The notes under the pieces are model-generated. The model saw nothing but the letters and a program-made list of their open reading frames with translations, ran no database searches and was not told the origin of the DNA. This document shows, one piece after another, positions 54,350-63,854 of a stretch of 64,000 nt of DNA. How positions within the stretch are numbered: the first letter of the stretch is position 1; each line of letters begins with the position of its first letter. The stretch comes from Ramlibacter cellulosilyticus (GTDB taxonomy: Bacteria; Pseudomonadota; Gammaproteobacteria; Burkholderiales; Burkholderiaceae_C), in contig NZ_JACORT010000011.1 of NCBI RefSeq assembly GCF_014297465.1, positions 1-64,000 of the forward strand. The letters are read 5' to 3'. The position numbers and the translations under genes were made by a program.

Positions 54350-54757
54350 TTACGAGGCCCAGCAGGGAAGTGCCTGCACCTCGAGCTGCGCGAGGCGCTT
54401 GCGCATGCGCAGCACCTCGTAGTCCTTGCTCAGCAAGGTGCAGCGGTGCGCGACGGCGAGGTCGATGAATTTCTGGTCGTCGGGGTCGCCGCAGGTGACG
54501 GGTGCCTTCTGCGGCACGTCCTGCAGGCGCGCGTGGCGGTCGAAGTCCTGCAGCACCGCGTCGGCGCTGCCGCGGTGGAAGAGCACGCGCGCGGCGAGCT
54601 TCGGGTACGCGAGCACGCGGGCGAGCTCCTCGCGCATCGCCGCCGTGGCCAGCCAGTGCATCGCACCCGCTTCGAGCCCGTCCTTCAGCGGCAGCGCCTT
54701 CGGGTCGCCGAACACCAGCAGGTCCAGCACCACGTTGGTATCAAGCACCAGGCGCAT
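54350..54757 (-). CDS. PIN-domain protein (putative toxin, COG1569 type)
   Basis: 135 residues. The acidic residues of a PIN ribonuclease are visible: Asp in VLDTNVVLDLL, Glu in REELARVL, Asp in DPDDQKFIDLA and LLSKDYEVL near the C-terminus. The family is often annotated as toxin of a toxin-antitoxin pair, but no antitoxin gene is adjacent; the upstream gene is an RNA methyltransferase that it overlaps by 17 bases. It may be a housekeeping RNase or an orphan. Confidence 0.8.
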   Translation of the reverse strand: MRLVLDTNVVLDLLVFGDPKALPLKDGLEAGAMHWLATAAMREELARVLAYPKLAARVLFHRGSADAVLQDFDRHARLQDVPQKAPVTCGDPDDQKFIDLAVAHRCTLLSKDYEVLRMRKRLAQLEVQALPCWAS

Positions 54758-55958
54758 CGGGCTTCCTCGCCGAGCCGGCGACCATGTCGAAGCGGAACAG
54801 CCGGCACTCGATCGGGCCGTTCCACATGGGCACACGCCGCGACTCCTTCAGGCGCATGCGCGAAGGCAGCTTGGGGTCGGGCACCAGCACCCAGGCGGTC
54901 CAGCCGGGGAAGTTGCGCTTCCAGTGGGATGCGAGCTGCGCGAAGAAGTCGCCGGCCTGCTCCATCTGCGCCTGCTCGCGCCCGCCGCGGCCGCGTCCGG
55001 CGACGCCGGCCACTTCGATGCGCTCGCCATAGGGCGGGTTGAGCAGCAGGACGCCGGGCGTGTCCGAGGGCGGCATGCGCTGCAGGGCATCGCCGCCGCG
55101 CAACTGCACGGCGTGGGCGACGCCGGCGCGCTCGGCGTTGCGCTGCGCGAAGTCGACCATGCGGAAGGCCACGTCGCTGCCGAACACGGGGGCCGTGGGC
55201 GCGCGGCGTGCCGCCTGCGCCTGGGCCTTCAGCGCCTGCCAGTCGCTCGCCGCATGCGGCTTCAGCCGCTCGAAGCCGAAGCGGCGCAGCAGCCCCGGCG
55301 CGATGTTGCAGGCAACCTGCGCGGCCTCGATGGCGATGGTGCCGCTGCCGCAGCACGGGTCGTACAAGGGCACGGTCGCGTCCCAGCCGCTGGCGGCGAT
55401 CATGGCCGCCGCGAGCGTCTCCTTCAGCGGCGCCTCGCCCTTGTCCTCGCGCCAGCCGCGCTTGAAGAGCGGCTCGCCGGAGGTGTCGATGTAGAGCGTG
55501 ACGTGCTCCGCCGACAGGTGGGCGAAGATGCGCGCGACGGGCCGCTGCGTGTCGACGTCCGGCCGCACGCCGCCGCGGTTGCGGAAGCGGTCGGCCACGG
55601 CGTCCTTGATGCGCAGCGCGCCGAAGTTCAGGCTCTTCAGCGGGCTCTGGTGTGCCGTGATCTCGATCTTGAAACTGTCGCGCGGCGTGAACCACTCTTC
55701 CCAGGCGACCGCGCCGGCCGCTTCGTACAGGTCCTGCTCGCCGCGGTACGGCTGGTGCGCGAGCTGCACCAGCACGCGCTGCGCCAGGCGGCTGTGCAGG
55801 TTGAGCTTCATCACCTCCGGCCAGGTGGCGAGCAGCTGCACGCCGCCACGGGCCGTGCGCACGTCGCGCGCGCCTTCGCCGCAGATGCGCGCGACTTCGT
55901 CGGCCAGATAGGTTTCCACCCCGCCGGCGACGGGAAGGAAGAGAGGCAGCTGTTTCAT
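54741..55958 (-). CDS. THUMP-domain class I SAM-dependent RNA methyltransferase
   Basis: 405 residues. An N-terminal THUMP region (about 1-160) precedes a methyltransferase domain with DPCCGSGTIAIEAA and the N6-type catalytic motif NPPYGER. This is the architecture of the RlmL N-terminal half/YpsC group, which makes m2G in 23S rRNA. Without the C-terminal RlmK half it is the single-function form. The rRNA target position is inferred. Confidence 0.88.
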   Translation of the reverse strand: MKQLPLFLPVAGGVETYLADEVARICGEGARDVRTARGGVQLLATWPEVMKLNLHSRLAQRVLVQLAHQPYRGEQDLYEAAGAVAWEEWFTPRDSFKIEITAHQSPLKSLNFGALRIKDAVADRFRNRGGVRPDVDTQRPVARIFAHLSAEHVTLYIDTSGEPLFKRGWREDKGEAPLKETLAAAMIAASGWDATVPLYDPCCGSGTIAIEAAQVACNIAPGLLRRFGFERLKPHAASDWQALKAQAQAARRAPTAPVFGSDVAFRMVDFAQRNAERAGVAHAVQLRGGDALQRMPPSDTPGVLLLNPPYGERIEVAGVAGRGRGGREQAQMEQAGDFFAQLASHWKRNFPGWTAWVLVPDPKLPSRMRLKESRRVPMWNGPIECRLFRFDMVAGSARKPDAPGA

Positions 55959-55985
55959 CGTCGTTGTTCGGTGGGGCGTGCGATG

Positions 55986-56070
55986 CCGGGGTCCGCTGGC
56001 GCGGAACCCAGCCTACGCCCGTGGGCCAATTCTCGTTCCGTAGGCTGGGTTGCGCGAAGCGCACCCCAGC
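55986..56070. repeat. Inverted pair of dispersed hairpin repeats
   Basis: Copy 55986-56017 and copy 56039-56070 face each other around a 21-base spacer. Each reads CGTAGGCTGGGTT from the spacer outwards and ends in ACCCC. They share this block with 26715-26746. They fill the gap between rpoN (stop 56083) and the methyltransferase gene and may stabilise or end the rpoN transcript. Confidence 0.75.
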
Positions 56071-56082
56071 TTTGCAGCGCCC

Positions 56083-57639
56083 TCACAGCTCCTTGCGCAG
56101 GTTCGCAGGCGCGATCCGCAGCGCCTCCCGGTACTTTGCCACCGTGCGCCTTGCGCACTCGATCCCCTGCTCCTTGAGCATCTCGGAGATCTGGCTGTCC
56201 GACAGCGGTTTCTTCGCGTTCTCGGCGGCCACGAACTGCTTGATCAGCGCGCGCACCGCCGTGCTCGACGCGTTGCCGCCGGTCTCGGTGCCGAGCGCGG
56301 AGCCGAAGAAGTACTTCAGCTCGAAGGTGCCGAAAGGCGTGGCCATGTACTTGGCCGTGGTCACGCGCGAGATGGTGGATTCGTGCAGGCCGAGCTCGTC
56401 GGCGATCTCGCGCAGCACCAGCGGGCGCATCGCGAGCTCGCCGTGGATGAAGAAGTTGCGCTGCCGCTCCACGATCGCGCTCGACACGCGCAGGATGGTG
56501 TCGAAGCGCTGCTGGATGTTCTTGATGAACCAGCGCGCCTCCTGCAGGCGCTGCTGCAGCGCCTGGTGGCCCTCGCCGCGGTGCGCCTTGAGCGCACCGG
56601 CGTACACGTCGTGCACGCGCAGGCGCGGCACCACGTCGGGATTGAGCTGCACGCGGAAGTTGGCGCGGGCGCCGCGTCCCACCTGCGTGACGATCACGTC
56701 GGGCACGATGATGTTGCGCTCGGCGTCGACGAAGCGGCGGCCGGGCTTGGGCTCCAGCCGCGTGATCATGGTGATGGCGGATTTCACCTGCGCGTCGCTG
56801 CCGCCGCACAGCTGGGCGAGCCGCTTCACGTCGCGTTTCGCCAGCAGGTCCATCGGCTGCTGGCACACCTTGATCGCGAACGGGCACACCTCGTCGCCGG
56901 GCGTCGCCTCCTGCATGGCGCGCAGCTGCAGCATCAGGCATTCGGCCAGGTTGCGCGCGCCCACGCCCGGCGGGTCCAGGTTCTGCAGCAGGCGCAGCGC
57001 CACGGTGAAGCGGTGCACCAGCTCTTCCTGCTGCTCGAGGTCGTCGGGCGCGAGGCTGGCGGCAATGTCCTCCAGCCGCTCCTCCAGGTAGCCGTCGTCG
57101 TTGAGCGATTCGATCAGGTAGCGCAGCGCGACGCGGTCGAGCTCGGACAGGCGCAGGGCCAGCGCCTGCCGGTGCAGCCAGGCCTGCAGCGACTCGTTGC
57201 CGCGCGCCAGGTCGGTCGCGTCGACCTCGTCGTCCTCGCCCGCGTTGCGGCGCGCGGCAGGCGCTTCGCCGCCCCATTCGCCGTCGTCCGGCACCGTCTC
57301 CGTGGTGCCGTCGCCTTCCCAGTTGGGCGCCTGGTCTTCGCCGAAGTCGGGCGTCTCCGACTCCGCGGAGGACGTGGAGGCCGTCTCCATGCTCGCCGTG
57401 CTGCCTTCGTAGGCAGCCTCGTGTTCGCCTTCGTCCGGCGCGCGCGCATCCGCGGCGGCGACGCCGAACTCCTCGCCGACGTCCTCCACCTGCACTTCGA
57501 GGAAGGGGTTGTCGTCCAGCATCTGCTGGATCTCCTGCCCCAGTTCCAGGGTGGAGAGCTGCAGCAGCCGGATGGACTGCTGCAGCTGCGGCGTCAACGC
57601 GAGGTGCTGCGAAACGCGCAGCGACAGTCCCTGCTTCAT
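56083..57639 (-). CDS. rpoN: RNA polymerase sigma-54 factor
   Basis: 518 residues. Region I is Gln/Leu-rich (LTPQLQQSIRLLQLSTLEL), region II acidic (about 50-130), and region III holds the core-binding part, the helix-turn-helix (LGLHESTISRVTTAKYMATP) and the RpoN box ARRTVAKYRE. It directs RNA polymerase to -24/-12 promoters that need AAA+ activators. It follows lptB as in most proteobacteria. Confidence 0.98.
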   Translation of the reverse strand: MKQGLSLRVSQHLALTPQLQQSIRLLQLSTLELGQEIQQMLDDNPFLEVQVEDVGEEFGVAAADARAPDEGEHEAAYEGSTASMETASTSSAESETPDFGEDQAPNWEGDGTTETVPDDGEWGGEAPAARRNAGEDDEVDATDLARGNESLQAWLHRQALALRLSELDRVALRYLIESLNDDGYLEERLEDIAASLAPDDLEQQEELVHRFTVALRLLQNLDPPGVGARNLAECLMLQLRAMQEATPGDEVCPFAIKVCQQPMDLLAKRDVKRLAQLCGGSDAQVKSAITMITRLEPKPGRRFVDAERNIIVPDVIVTQVGRGARANFRVQLNPDVVPRLRVHDVYAGALKAHRGEGHQALQQRLQEARWFIKNIQQRFDTILRVSSAIVERQRNFFIHGELAMRPLVLREIADELGLHESTISRVTTAKYMATPFGTFELKYFFGSALGTETGGNASSTAVRALIKQFVAAENAKKPLSDSQISEMLKEQGIECARRTVAKYREALRIAPANLRKEL

Positions 57640-57664
57640 ACTGACAGCGGTCCTTGTTCCTGCC

Positions 57665-58450
57665 TCACATGCGGAAGTGCTCGCCGAGGTACACCCGGCG
57701 CACGTCGGCGTTGTTCACGATCTCGGCCGGCGTGCCCTGCGCCAGCACGCGGCCCTCGCTGATGATGTAGGCGTGGTCGCAGATGCCCAGCGTCTCGCGC
57801 ACGTTGTGGTCGGTGATCAGCACGCCGATCCCGCGCGACTTGAGGAAGCCGATGATGCGCTGGATCTCGATCACCGCGATCGGGTCGATGCCGGCGAAGG
57901 GTTCGTCGAGCAGGATGAAGCGCGGCTGCGTCGCGAGCGCCCGCGCGATCTCCACGCGCCGCCGCTCGCCGCCCGAAAGCGCGATGGCCGGCGAGTCCCG
58001 CAGGTGGTCCACCCGCAGGTCCTGCAGCAGGCGCGTGAGGCGCTTCTCGATCTCCTCGCGCGACAGCGCGCGGCCCTCGGCGTCGCGCTGCAGTTCGAGC
58101 ACGGCGCGCACGTTGTCCTGCACGTTGAGCTTGCGGAAGATGGACGCTTCCTGCGGCAGGTACGACAGCCCCAGGCGCGAGCGCCGGTGGATCGGCATGT
58201 GCTCCACGGCCTGGCCGTCGATGGCGATCTCGCCGCCGTCGGCGCGCACGAGGCCGACGATCATGTAGAAGGACGTCGTCTTGCCCGCGCCGTTCGGGCC
58301 GAGCAGCCCCACGACCTCGCCCTTGGCGACGGACACGGACACGTCCTGCACCACCTTGCGGCCGCCATAGGACTTCTGCAGGTGGCGCGCTTCCAGCCGG
58401 CTGGCCACTTCCGTGGCCGCCCCCGCGTGCACCGTCTCGGCGTCTCCCAT
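57665..58450 (-). CDS. lptB: LPS export ABC transporter ATP-binding protein
   Basis: 261 residues. Walker [10 protein letters not shown], signature [15 protein letters not shown], Walker [14 protein letters not shown] and H-loop TDHNV. The N-terminus has about 20 more residues than E. coli LptB. It powers LPS extraction from the inner membrane with LptFG and LptC. The ATG shares one base with the lptA stop. Confidence 0.97.
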   Translation of the reverse strand: MGDAETVHAGAATEVASRLEARHLQKSYGGRKVVQDVSVSVAKGEVVGLLGPNGAGKTTSFYMIVGLVRADGGEIAIDGQAVEHMPIHRRSRLGLSYLPQEASIFRKLNVQDNVRAVLELQRDAEGRALSREEIEKRLTRLLQDLRVDHLRDSPAIALSGGERRRVEIARALATQPRFILLDEPFAGIDPIAVIEIQRIIGFLKSRGIGVLITDHNVRETLGICDHAYIISEGRVLAQGTPAEIVNNADVRRVYLGEHFRM

Positions 58451-59103
58451 CAACGCGACTCCGGTGCGAGGCTGCTGGCCGGACGCAGGCGCGTCGAGGC
58501 GGCCGGACGCGGCGCCGATGCGGCAGCCGCGGCGGCGGACGCCGAGCCCGGCGCGGCCGAGGCCGCTGCACGCGGGGCGAGCGTGGCACGCACGCGGCCG
58601 CCGGGGTTGGAGGGCGTGGCCGCGGTGGTGCCGCCATCCACGGTGAACTGGTCGTTCGTGTTGTCGTAGGTGATGACGGAGCCGCTGGTCTCGTCGTTCA
58701 CGGTGGCGCCGCGCAGGCGCCGCATCTCGGCGCGGCCGATGAAGCGCACCTTGTCCGCCTTGCCGTCGTACTCGATGCTTTCGGCCTCGCCCTCGATGAA
58801 TTCGTCCACGCCTTCGCGCTTCTGGCGGAAGTAGGCCTGCTTGCCGGGTTCGGCCGTCACCACGCCGAACTGGTAGCCCTCCGGGTCCTGGCGCACGGTC
58901 ATCTTCGCGCCGCGGATCACGATGCTGCCCTTGGTGACCACCACCTTGCCGGTGAAGATGCTGGTCTGCTGCAGGTCGTCGTAGCGCAGCGCGTCCGCCT
59001 CGACGTTCATGGGCTTGTTGCGGTCCGCGCGCTCGGCGCCGGCGGGTGCGGCGACGAGGGCGAGGGCGAGCGCCAGGGGAAGCAGTGCAGTGGTGTTCTT
59101 CAT
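58450..59103 (-). CDS. lptA: LPS transport periplasmic protein LptA
   Basis: 217 residues. A signal peptide ([23 protein letters not shown]) precedes the OstA/LptA beta-jellyroll ([35 protein letters not shown]). The last ~45 residues are an Ala/Pro/Ser-rich tail that most LptA proteins lack. It bridges LPS across the periplasm. lptC, usually directly upstream, is not found here. Confidence 0.93.
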   Translation of the reverse strand: MKNTTALLPLALALALVAAPAGAERADRNKPMNVEADALRYDDLQQTSIFTGKVVVTKGSIVIRGAKMTVRQDPEGYQFGVVTAEPGKQAYFRQKREGVDEFIEGEAESIEYDGKADKVRFIGRAEMRRLRGATVNDETSGSVITYDNTNDQFTVDGGTTAATPSNPGGRVRATLAPRAAASAAPGSASAAAAAASAPRPAASTRLRPASSLAPESR

Positions 59104-59124
59104 AGAGGCACGATTCTTGCTGGC

Positions 59125-59130
59125 ATTGTA
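59125..59130 (-). promoter_or_regulatory. Candidate -10 box for lptA
   Basis: TACAAT on the minus strand, 21 bases upstream of the lptA ATG and just after the dsbA terminator. There is no clear -35 box. It would give lptA-lptB-rpoN its own promoter. Confidence 0.35.
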
Positions 59131-59143
59131 GCGATCGCGGACG

Positions 59144-59169
59144 AAAAAGCCCGCATGCGCGGGCTTTTT
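59144..59169. terminator. Bidirectional terminator between dsbA and lptA
   Basis: AAAAAGCCCGC and its perfect inverse GCGGGCTTTTT flank a 4-base loop, so the stem with T run works on either strand. It ends the dsbA transcript on the minus strand. Confidence 0.92.
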
Positions 59170-59214
59170 CCGTGAGGCCGCACGGCAATGCGTGCGGAAT
59201 CGACGCGCGGCGGC

Positions 59215-59865
59215 TTATTTGCCGGTGCGGGCCTGGGCGACCAGGTAGTCGACGATCTGCAGGGCGCGGTCCATGTTGCCGGCCATCGTGCCGTCGGTGT
59301 AGTACTGGCCGGCGATGCCGAGGGCGGGCACGCCATCCACTTCGTACTGGTCCTGCAGCTGGCGCGCGCGGCGCGCCTTGTTGGAGATGGCGAAGGAGTT
59401 GTACAGCTCCTGGAACTTCGCCTTGTCCACGCCGTTCTTCTCCACGAAGGCCAGGATGAGGTCCTCGCGGTTGGTCGGCTGCTTGTTCACGTGGATCTCG
59501 TGGAACACCTTGCTGTGCAGGTCCTCCACCTTGCCCATCGCCTCGAGCGTGTAGTACAGGCGCTGCTGCGGCACGAAGTCGTCGCGGAAGGCGACGGGCA
59601 CGCGCCGGAAGGACACGTCCGGCGGCAGCTTCTTCAGCCACGCGTTCAGCTGCGGCTCGAAGGCGTTGCAGTGGGGGCACGCGTACCAGAAGAACTCCAC
59701 CACCTCGATCTTGCCCGCGGGGGCTTCCACGGGGACCCTGTTGCCCAGCGCGCGGAAGTCCTTGCCTTCCTGCAGCTTGCGCTGCGCCAGCGCCAGCTGC
59801 GGCACGCCGAGGGCGGCGGCGCCCAGCACGATGGCCGTGGCGGCCGAGAACTCGCGTCGATTCAT
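59215..59865 (-). CDS. dsbA: Thiol:disulfide interchange protein DsbA
   Basis: 216 residues. A signal sequence with an RR near the start ([19 protein letters not shown]) is followed by a thioredoxin fold with the CPHC active site and a cis-proline loop (VDGVPALG). It introduces disulfide bonds into periplasmic proteins. AGGAGA and GCAGGAA lie upstream. It follows the SPOR protein gene by 71 bases. Confidence 0.95.
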   Translation of the reverse strand: MNRREFSAATAIVLGAAALGVPQLALAQRKLQEGKDFRALGNRVPVEAPAGKIEVVEFFWYACPHCNAFEPQLNAWLKKLPPDVSFRRVPVAFRDDFVPQQRLYYTLEAMGKVEDLHSKVFHEIHVNKQPTNREDLILAFVEKNGVDKAKFQELYNSFAISNKARRARQLQDQYEVDGVPALGIAGQYYTDGTMAGNMDRALQIVDYLVAQARTGK

Positions 59866-59936
59866 TTCCTGCTTTCTCCTTGAAGACGGTGGGAGCGCCC
59901 CGGCGGTGCTTGGTTCCGCCGCCGGGCGGCGCCGCG

Positions 59937-60596
59937 CTACCGCTGGACGCGGACGAGCGCCGTGTCGAAGCCGCCGGCGTCCAGCTTTTCCTTCTGCCGG
60001 TCCGCGTCGTCCTTGCTGCTGAACGGGCCGACGCGCACCCGGTACACCTGGCGGCCGGCCTGCTCGCGCTCCGTGACCTTGGCCTCGATGCCCATGAGGG
60101 ACAGCTTGGCGCGCTGCGCCTCGGCGTCCTCGGGGGTGCGGAAGGCGCCGGCCTGCACGAAATAGAGGAAAGGATCGCTGCCGCCGCCGGCGCGCGCGGC
60201 CGCCAGGTCGCCCAGCGGGTCGGCGGGCGCGGGACGGCCGGTGACGGCGGGTGCGTCGGGCGCCTTGGCGGCGTCCTTCGGCTTCTCGGGCACGACCGCT
60301 TCGGAGGCCTTGGCGGAAGGTGCCGCGGCCGTGCCCGGCGCGCTGGCCGCCGGCATGCCCGGCGCGGGCGGCAGGGCCTTGGCCGGGTTCTTGCCGTACA
60401 GGGGCGCGTTGGGGTCCCAGTTCTGGTTCTTGCGCGATTCCGCCGCATCCTGCTCGGGCGAGCGGCTCGGGCCCTTGTTCAGGAAGGGCACGGGCACCTT
60501 CGTGACGTAGACCGCCACGGCGAGGGCCGCCGCGAGGCCCAGCACGATGCCGATGATGATGCCGACCAGGGTGTTGCCGCGTTGCTTCAGTTTCAT
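59937..60596 (-). CDS. SPOR-domain membrane protein (FtsN-like)
   Basis: 219 residues. A short cytoplasmic start is followed by one membrane helix ([20 protein letters not shown]), a Pro/Ala-rich periplasmic linker and a C-terminal SPOR domain ([38 protein letters not shown]), which binds septal peptidoglycan. A cell-division role like FtsN is probable. ATG at 60594-60596 is preferred; a GTG 6 bases upstream overlaps the argS stop as GTGA. Confidence 0.88.
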   Translation of the reverse strand: MKLKQRGNTLVGIIIGIVLGLAAALAVAVYVTKVPVPFLNKGPSRSPEQDAAESRKNQNWDPNAPLYGKNPAKALPPAPGMPAASAPGTAAAPSAKASEAVVPEKPKDAAKAPDAPAVTGRPAPADPLGDLAAARAGGGSDPFLYFVQAGAFRTPEDAEAQRAKLSLMGIEAKVTEREQAGRQVYRVRVGPFSSKDDADRQKEKLDAGGFDTALVRVQR

Positions 60597-60598
60597 GC

Positions 60599-62272
60599 TC
60601 ACATCTTGGCCGGGGCACTCACCCCCAGCACAGCCAGTCCATTGTGCAACACCTGCGCGACGGCAGCCACGAGCGCGAGGCGCGCGGTCTTCAACCGGTC
60701 GTCATCCACCAAAATGCGCTCGCTGTCGTAGTAGCTGTGATACGCCGCCGCCAGCTCGCGCAGGTAGAAGGTCACGTCGTGCGGCGCGAAATCCACGGCC
60801 GCGGCCGTGAGCATCTCCGGGTAGCGCGCCAGCTGCAGCATCAGGTTCTGCGCCGCCGGGTGCTCCAGGGACGACAGGTCCGCGCCCGCCAGGCCGGCCG
60901 GGTCGCCGCCCCAGGCCGCCAGCACCGAGCAGATGCGGGCGTGCGCGTACTGCACGTAGTACACGGGGTTGTCGTTGTTCTGCGCCAGCGCCAGGTCGAC
61001 GTCGAACACGTATTCGGTGTCGGGCTTGCGCGAGAGCAGGAAGAAGCGCACCGCGTCCTTGCTGGTCCACTCGACCAGGTCGCGCAGCGTCACGTAGCTG
61101 CCGGCGCGCTTGGAGATCTTCACCTCCTCGCCGCCGCGCATCACGCGCACCATGGTGTGCAGCACGTAGTCGGGGTAGCCCTGCGGGATGCCGACGCCCG
61201 CTGCCTGCAGGCCGGCGCGCACCCGCGCGATCGTGCCGTGGTGGTCCGTGCCCTGGATGTTCACCACCTTGGTGAAGCCGCGCTCCCACTTGGTGATGTG
61301 GTACGCCACGTCGGGGACGAAGTAGGTGTAGCTGCCGTCGCCCTTGCGCATCACCCGGTCCTTGTCGTCGCCGTAGTCGGTCGACTTCAGCCACAGGGCG
61401 CCTTCGTGCTCGTAGGTCTTGCCGGCGTCGCGCAGGCGCTGCACCACCGCGTCGACCTTGCCGCTGGTGTAGAGGCTGGACTCGAGGTAGTAGTGGTCGA
61501 AGCGCACCGCGAAGGACTGCAGGTCCAGGTCCTGCTCGTGGCGGAGGTAGGCCACGGCGAACAGGCGCATGCCGTCCAGGTCCTCGACGTCGCCGCTGGC
61601 GGTGAACTCGCGGTCGTCGGACTTCACGGTCTTCTTCGCCAGGAAGTCGGCGGCGATGTCCGCGATGTAGTCGCCGTTGTAGGCCGTCTCCGGCCACTGC
61701 GGGTCGCCCGGCTTGTAGCCGCGGGCGCGCGCCTGCACGCTGATCGCGAGCGTCTGGATCTGCACGCCCGCGTCGTTGTAATAGAACTCGCGGTGGACGT
61801 TCCAGCCCTGCGTGGCGTAGAGGTTGCAGATGGCGTCGCCGAGCGCCGCCTGGCGGCCGTGGCCCACGTGCAAGGGCCCCGTGGGGTTGGCGGACACGAA
61901 CTCCACCAGCACGCGCCGGCCGTGCAGGGGCTGCTGGCCGAAGCCGGCCCCCGAGGCGAGCACCTCGCGGACCACTTCCTGCTTGGCGGCGGTCTTGAGG
62001 CGGATGTTCAGGAAGCCGGGGCCCGCGATTTCCACCGCGTCCACCCAGCGCTGGAAGGCGGGCGTGGCCAGCAGCGCGTCGCGCAGCGTCTCGCCGAGCT
62101 GGCGGGGGTTCTTCTTCAGCGGCTTGGCGAGCTGCATCGCCGCCGTGCAGGCGAGGTCGCCGTGCGCGGCGACCTTGGGCAGTTCGAACGCGGCCTTGGC
62201 GCCTGCCCCGGGCGACAGCTGTTCGAGCCCGGCCGCGAGGGCGGCGAGCAGGTCTTGTTTGGCTTGGAGCAT
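60599..62272 (-). CDS. argS: Arginyl-tRNA synthetase
   Basis: 557 residues, class I synthetase. The HIGH-like motif is in PLHVGHGR and a KMSK-like motif in [13 protein letters not shown]; the C-terminal anticodon-binding helical domain is complete. It charges tRNA-Arg. It is followed directly by the SPOR gene, an argS-SPOR-dsbA order common in betaproteobacteria. Confidence 0.98.
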   Translation of the reverse strand: MLQAKQDLLAALAAGLEQLSPGAGAKAAFELPKVAAHGDLACTAAMQLAKPLKKNPRQLGETLRDALLATPAFQRWVDAVEIAGPGFLNIRLKTAAKQEVVREVLASGAGFGQQPLHGRRVLVEFVSANPTGPLHVGHGRQAALGDAICNLYATQGWNVHREFYYNDAGVQIQTLAISVQARARGYKPGDPQWPETAYNGDYIADIAADFLAKKTVKSDDREFTASGDVEDLDGMRLFAVAYLRHEQDLDLQSFAVRFDHYYLESSLYTSGKVDAVVQRLRDAGKTYEHEGALWLKSTDYGDDKDRVMRKGDGSYTYFVPDVAYHITKWERGFTKVVNIQGTDHHGTIARVRAGLQAAGVGIPQGYPDYVLHTMVRVMRGGEEVKISKRAGSYVTLRDLVEWTSKDAVRFFLLSRKPDTEYVFDVDLALAQNNDNPVYYVQYAHARICSVLAAWGGDPAGLAGADLSSLEHPAAQNLMLQLARYPEMLTAAAVDFAPHDVTFYLRELAAAYHSYYDSERILVDDDRLKTARLALVAAVAQVLHNGLAVLGVSAPAKM

Positions 62273-62296
62273 CGGGGGATTTTACGGGGGGCCCTC

Positions 62297-62412
62297 CGGT
62301 GGGGTTCGCTGGCGCTCACCTTCCGCGGCTTTCGCCGCGCCACCCTACAAGGCGGACCCCCTGTAGGGTGGCGACGCGCCGCGTCGGAAGGTGAGCGAAG
62401 CGAACCCCACCG
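62297..62412. repeat. Inverted pair of dispersed GTAGGGTGG repeats
   Basis: Copy 62297-62349 and copy 62362-62412 are inverted around a 12-base spacer, each reading TGTAGGGTGGCG from the spacer outwards and ending GCGAACCCCACCG. They fill nearly the whole argS-DUF2214 gap. The same element, as a single copy, is embedded in the LysE-type gene at 33771-33825. Confidence 0.88.
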
Positions 62413-62413
62413 A

Positions 62414-62872
62414 TCAGCCCTTGCCGCCGAAGCCCCGCGCGAGGAACGCCGCCGCCAGCGGGATGACCGGAATGATGTGGGCCTGCAGCATCACCAGCTT
62501 GCGCGCGCGCTTCACCTCGTCTTCGGTCGGCAGCGTCCCGTTGGCCCGCAGCGCCTTGCGCCACCGGATGAACCGCAGCGTCGGCGCGATCGAGATCAGC
62601 GCGACGACGACGAACAGCGTGAGCTTCAGGTGCAGCAGCCAGTTGCCCCAGTACCAGGACGCGCCCTTCGTGCCGAAGTAGATCCGGACGAAGCCGGTCA
62701 CCAGCACCGCACCCGCCGCGATGCCGTAGATGCGGTCCACGGTCACGAGGCGCTCGACGACCTGCGCGTTCATCCACTGCGGCCGGCACAGCGCCGCCTC
62801 GCTGCTGATGAACACGACGAGCGCCAGGATGGCGGAGATGTGGAGGTACTGGAGGATCGCGTCGAGGGTCAT
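62414..62872 (-). CDS. DUF2214 family membrane protein
   Basis: 152 residues with four hydrophobic segments; the YLHISAILALVVFISSEAAL start and a long basic cytoplasmic stretch (RFIRWRKALRANG) match the DUF2214 family. The function is unknown. The ATG overlaps the LysR stop as ATGA, so the regulator and membrane protein are likely co-expressed. Confidence 0.8.
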   Translation of the reverse strand: MTLDAILQYLHISAILALVVFISSEAALCRPQWMNAQVVERLVTVDRIYGIAAGAVLVTGFVRIYFGTKGASWYWGNWLLHLKLTLFVVVALISIAPTLRFIRWRKALRANGTLPTEDEVKRARKLVMLQAHIIPVIPLAAAFLARGFGGKG

Positions 62873-63801
62873 GGGCTGGGTCCCGCCCGCCAGAACTGCG
62901 GCTGGGCGTAGTGGTGCTTGAGGAAGTCGATCCACAGGCGCACCCGCAGGGGCAGGTGCTTGCGCTGGGGAAAGACGGCGTAGATGCCGTTGGGCGGCGC
63001 GGCGAACGCGGCGAGCACCTCCACGAGGCGCCCTTCGGCGATCTCCTGCTCCACCTCCCAGGTGCTGCGCCAGGCGATGCCGAAACCCTGCACGCACCAG
63101 TCGTGCAGGACCTGCCCGTCCGAGCAGTCCAGCGGCCCGGCGGGCTTGAAGTGCGTGATCTCGCCCTCGCCGTTCTTGCCGGGCAGCAGGAAGGCCCAGC
63201 CGCGCGTCTGCGAGGCATCGCTCGAGAGCGTGAGGCAGTCGAAGCGCGCGAGGTCGTTGGGGTGCTCGGGGGTGCCGTGCCGCTGGAGGTAGCCGGGCGT
63301 CGCGACGCACAGGCGGCGGTTGTCCGCCATGCGCACGCTCACCAGGGAGGAATCCGGGAAGTCCCCCACGCGCACGGCGCAGTCGAAACCTTCCCCCGCG
63401 AGGTCGACCACGCGGTCGCTCAGGTTGAGCGAGATGGTCACGTCGCTGTGCAGCTCGCGGAAGCGGGGCACCAGTGGCGCGACGTGGCGGCGGCCGAAGC
63501 CCGCCGGCGCGGTGATGCGCAGGTGGCCACTCGCCTTCACGCCGCCCGCACTCACGCTCGCTTCCGCGTTCGCGAGGTCGGCCAGCAGCCGCTGGCAGTC
63601 CTCGAGGAAGGCACTGCCCTCGTGGGTGAGCGTGATGCGCCGCGTGGTGCGCACGAGCAGCTTCACGCCCAGGCGCTCCTCCAGCGCGTCCAGCCGGCGG
63701 CCCATGATCGCGGGCGCGACGCCTTCGGCGCGCGCGGCGGCGGTGAGGCTGCCGCGGGTGGCGACCGAGACGAAGGATTCCAGCTGCTTCAGCTTGTCCA
63801 T
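62869..63801 (-). CDS. LysR family transcriptional regulator
   Basis: 310 residues. The N-terminal winged helix (QLESFVSVATRGSLTAAARAEG, then MGRRLDALEERLGVKLLVRT) is followed by a periplasmic-binding-protein-like effector domain (SGHLRITAPAGFGRRHVAPLV). It belongs to the large LysR subgroup with that SGxLRI start (CrgA/DmlR-like). Its target may be the DUF2214 gene or a neighbour beyond the window. Confidence 0.93.
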   Translation of the reverse strand: MDKLKQLESFVSVATRGSLTAAARAEGVAPAIMGRRLDALEERLGVKLLVRTTRRITLTHEGSAFLEDCQRLLADLANAEASVSAGGVKASGHLRITAPAGFGRRHVAPLVPRFRELHSDVTISLNLSDRVVDLAGEGFDCAVRVGDFPDSSLVSVRMADNRRLCVATPGYLQRHGTPEHPNDLARFDCLTLSSDASQTRGWAFLLPGKNGEGEITHFKPAGPLDCSDGQVLHDWCVQGFGIAWRSTWEVEQEIAEGRLVEVLAAFAAPPNGIYAVFPQRKHLPLRVRLWIDFLKHHYAQPQFWRAGPSP

Positions 63802-63854
63802 GCCGCGCTGATTATGCGCGTGCAGGTCAGCAATCCGGCGCTGTCGGGCGCGGA

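Noticed and set aside
60644-62911. 755-codon plus-strand frame opposite argS
   Set aside because: Shadow of argS and the repeat region; no recognisable domain.
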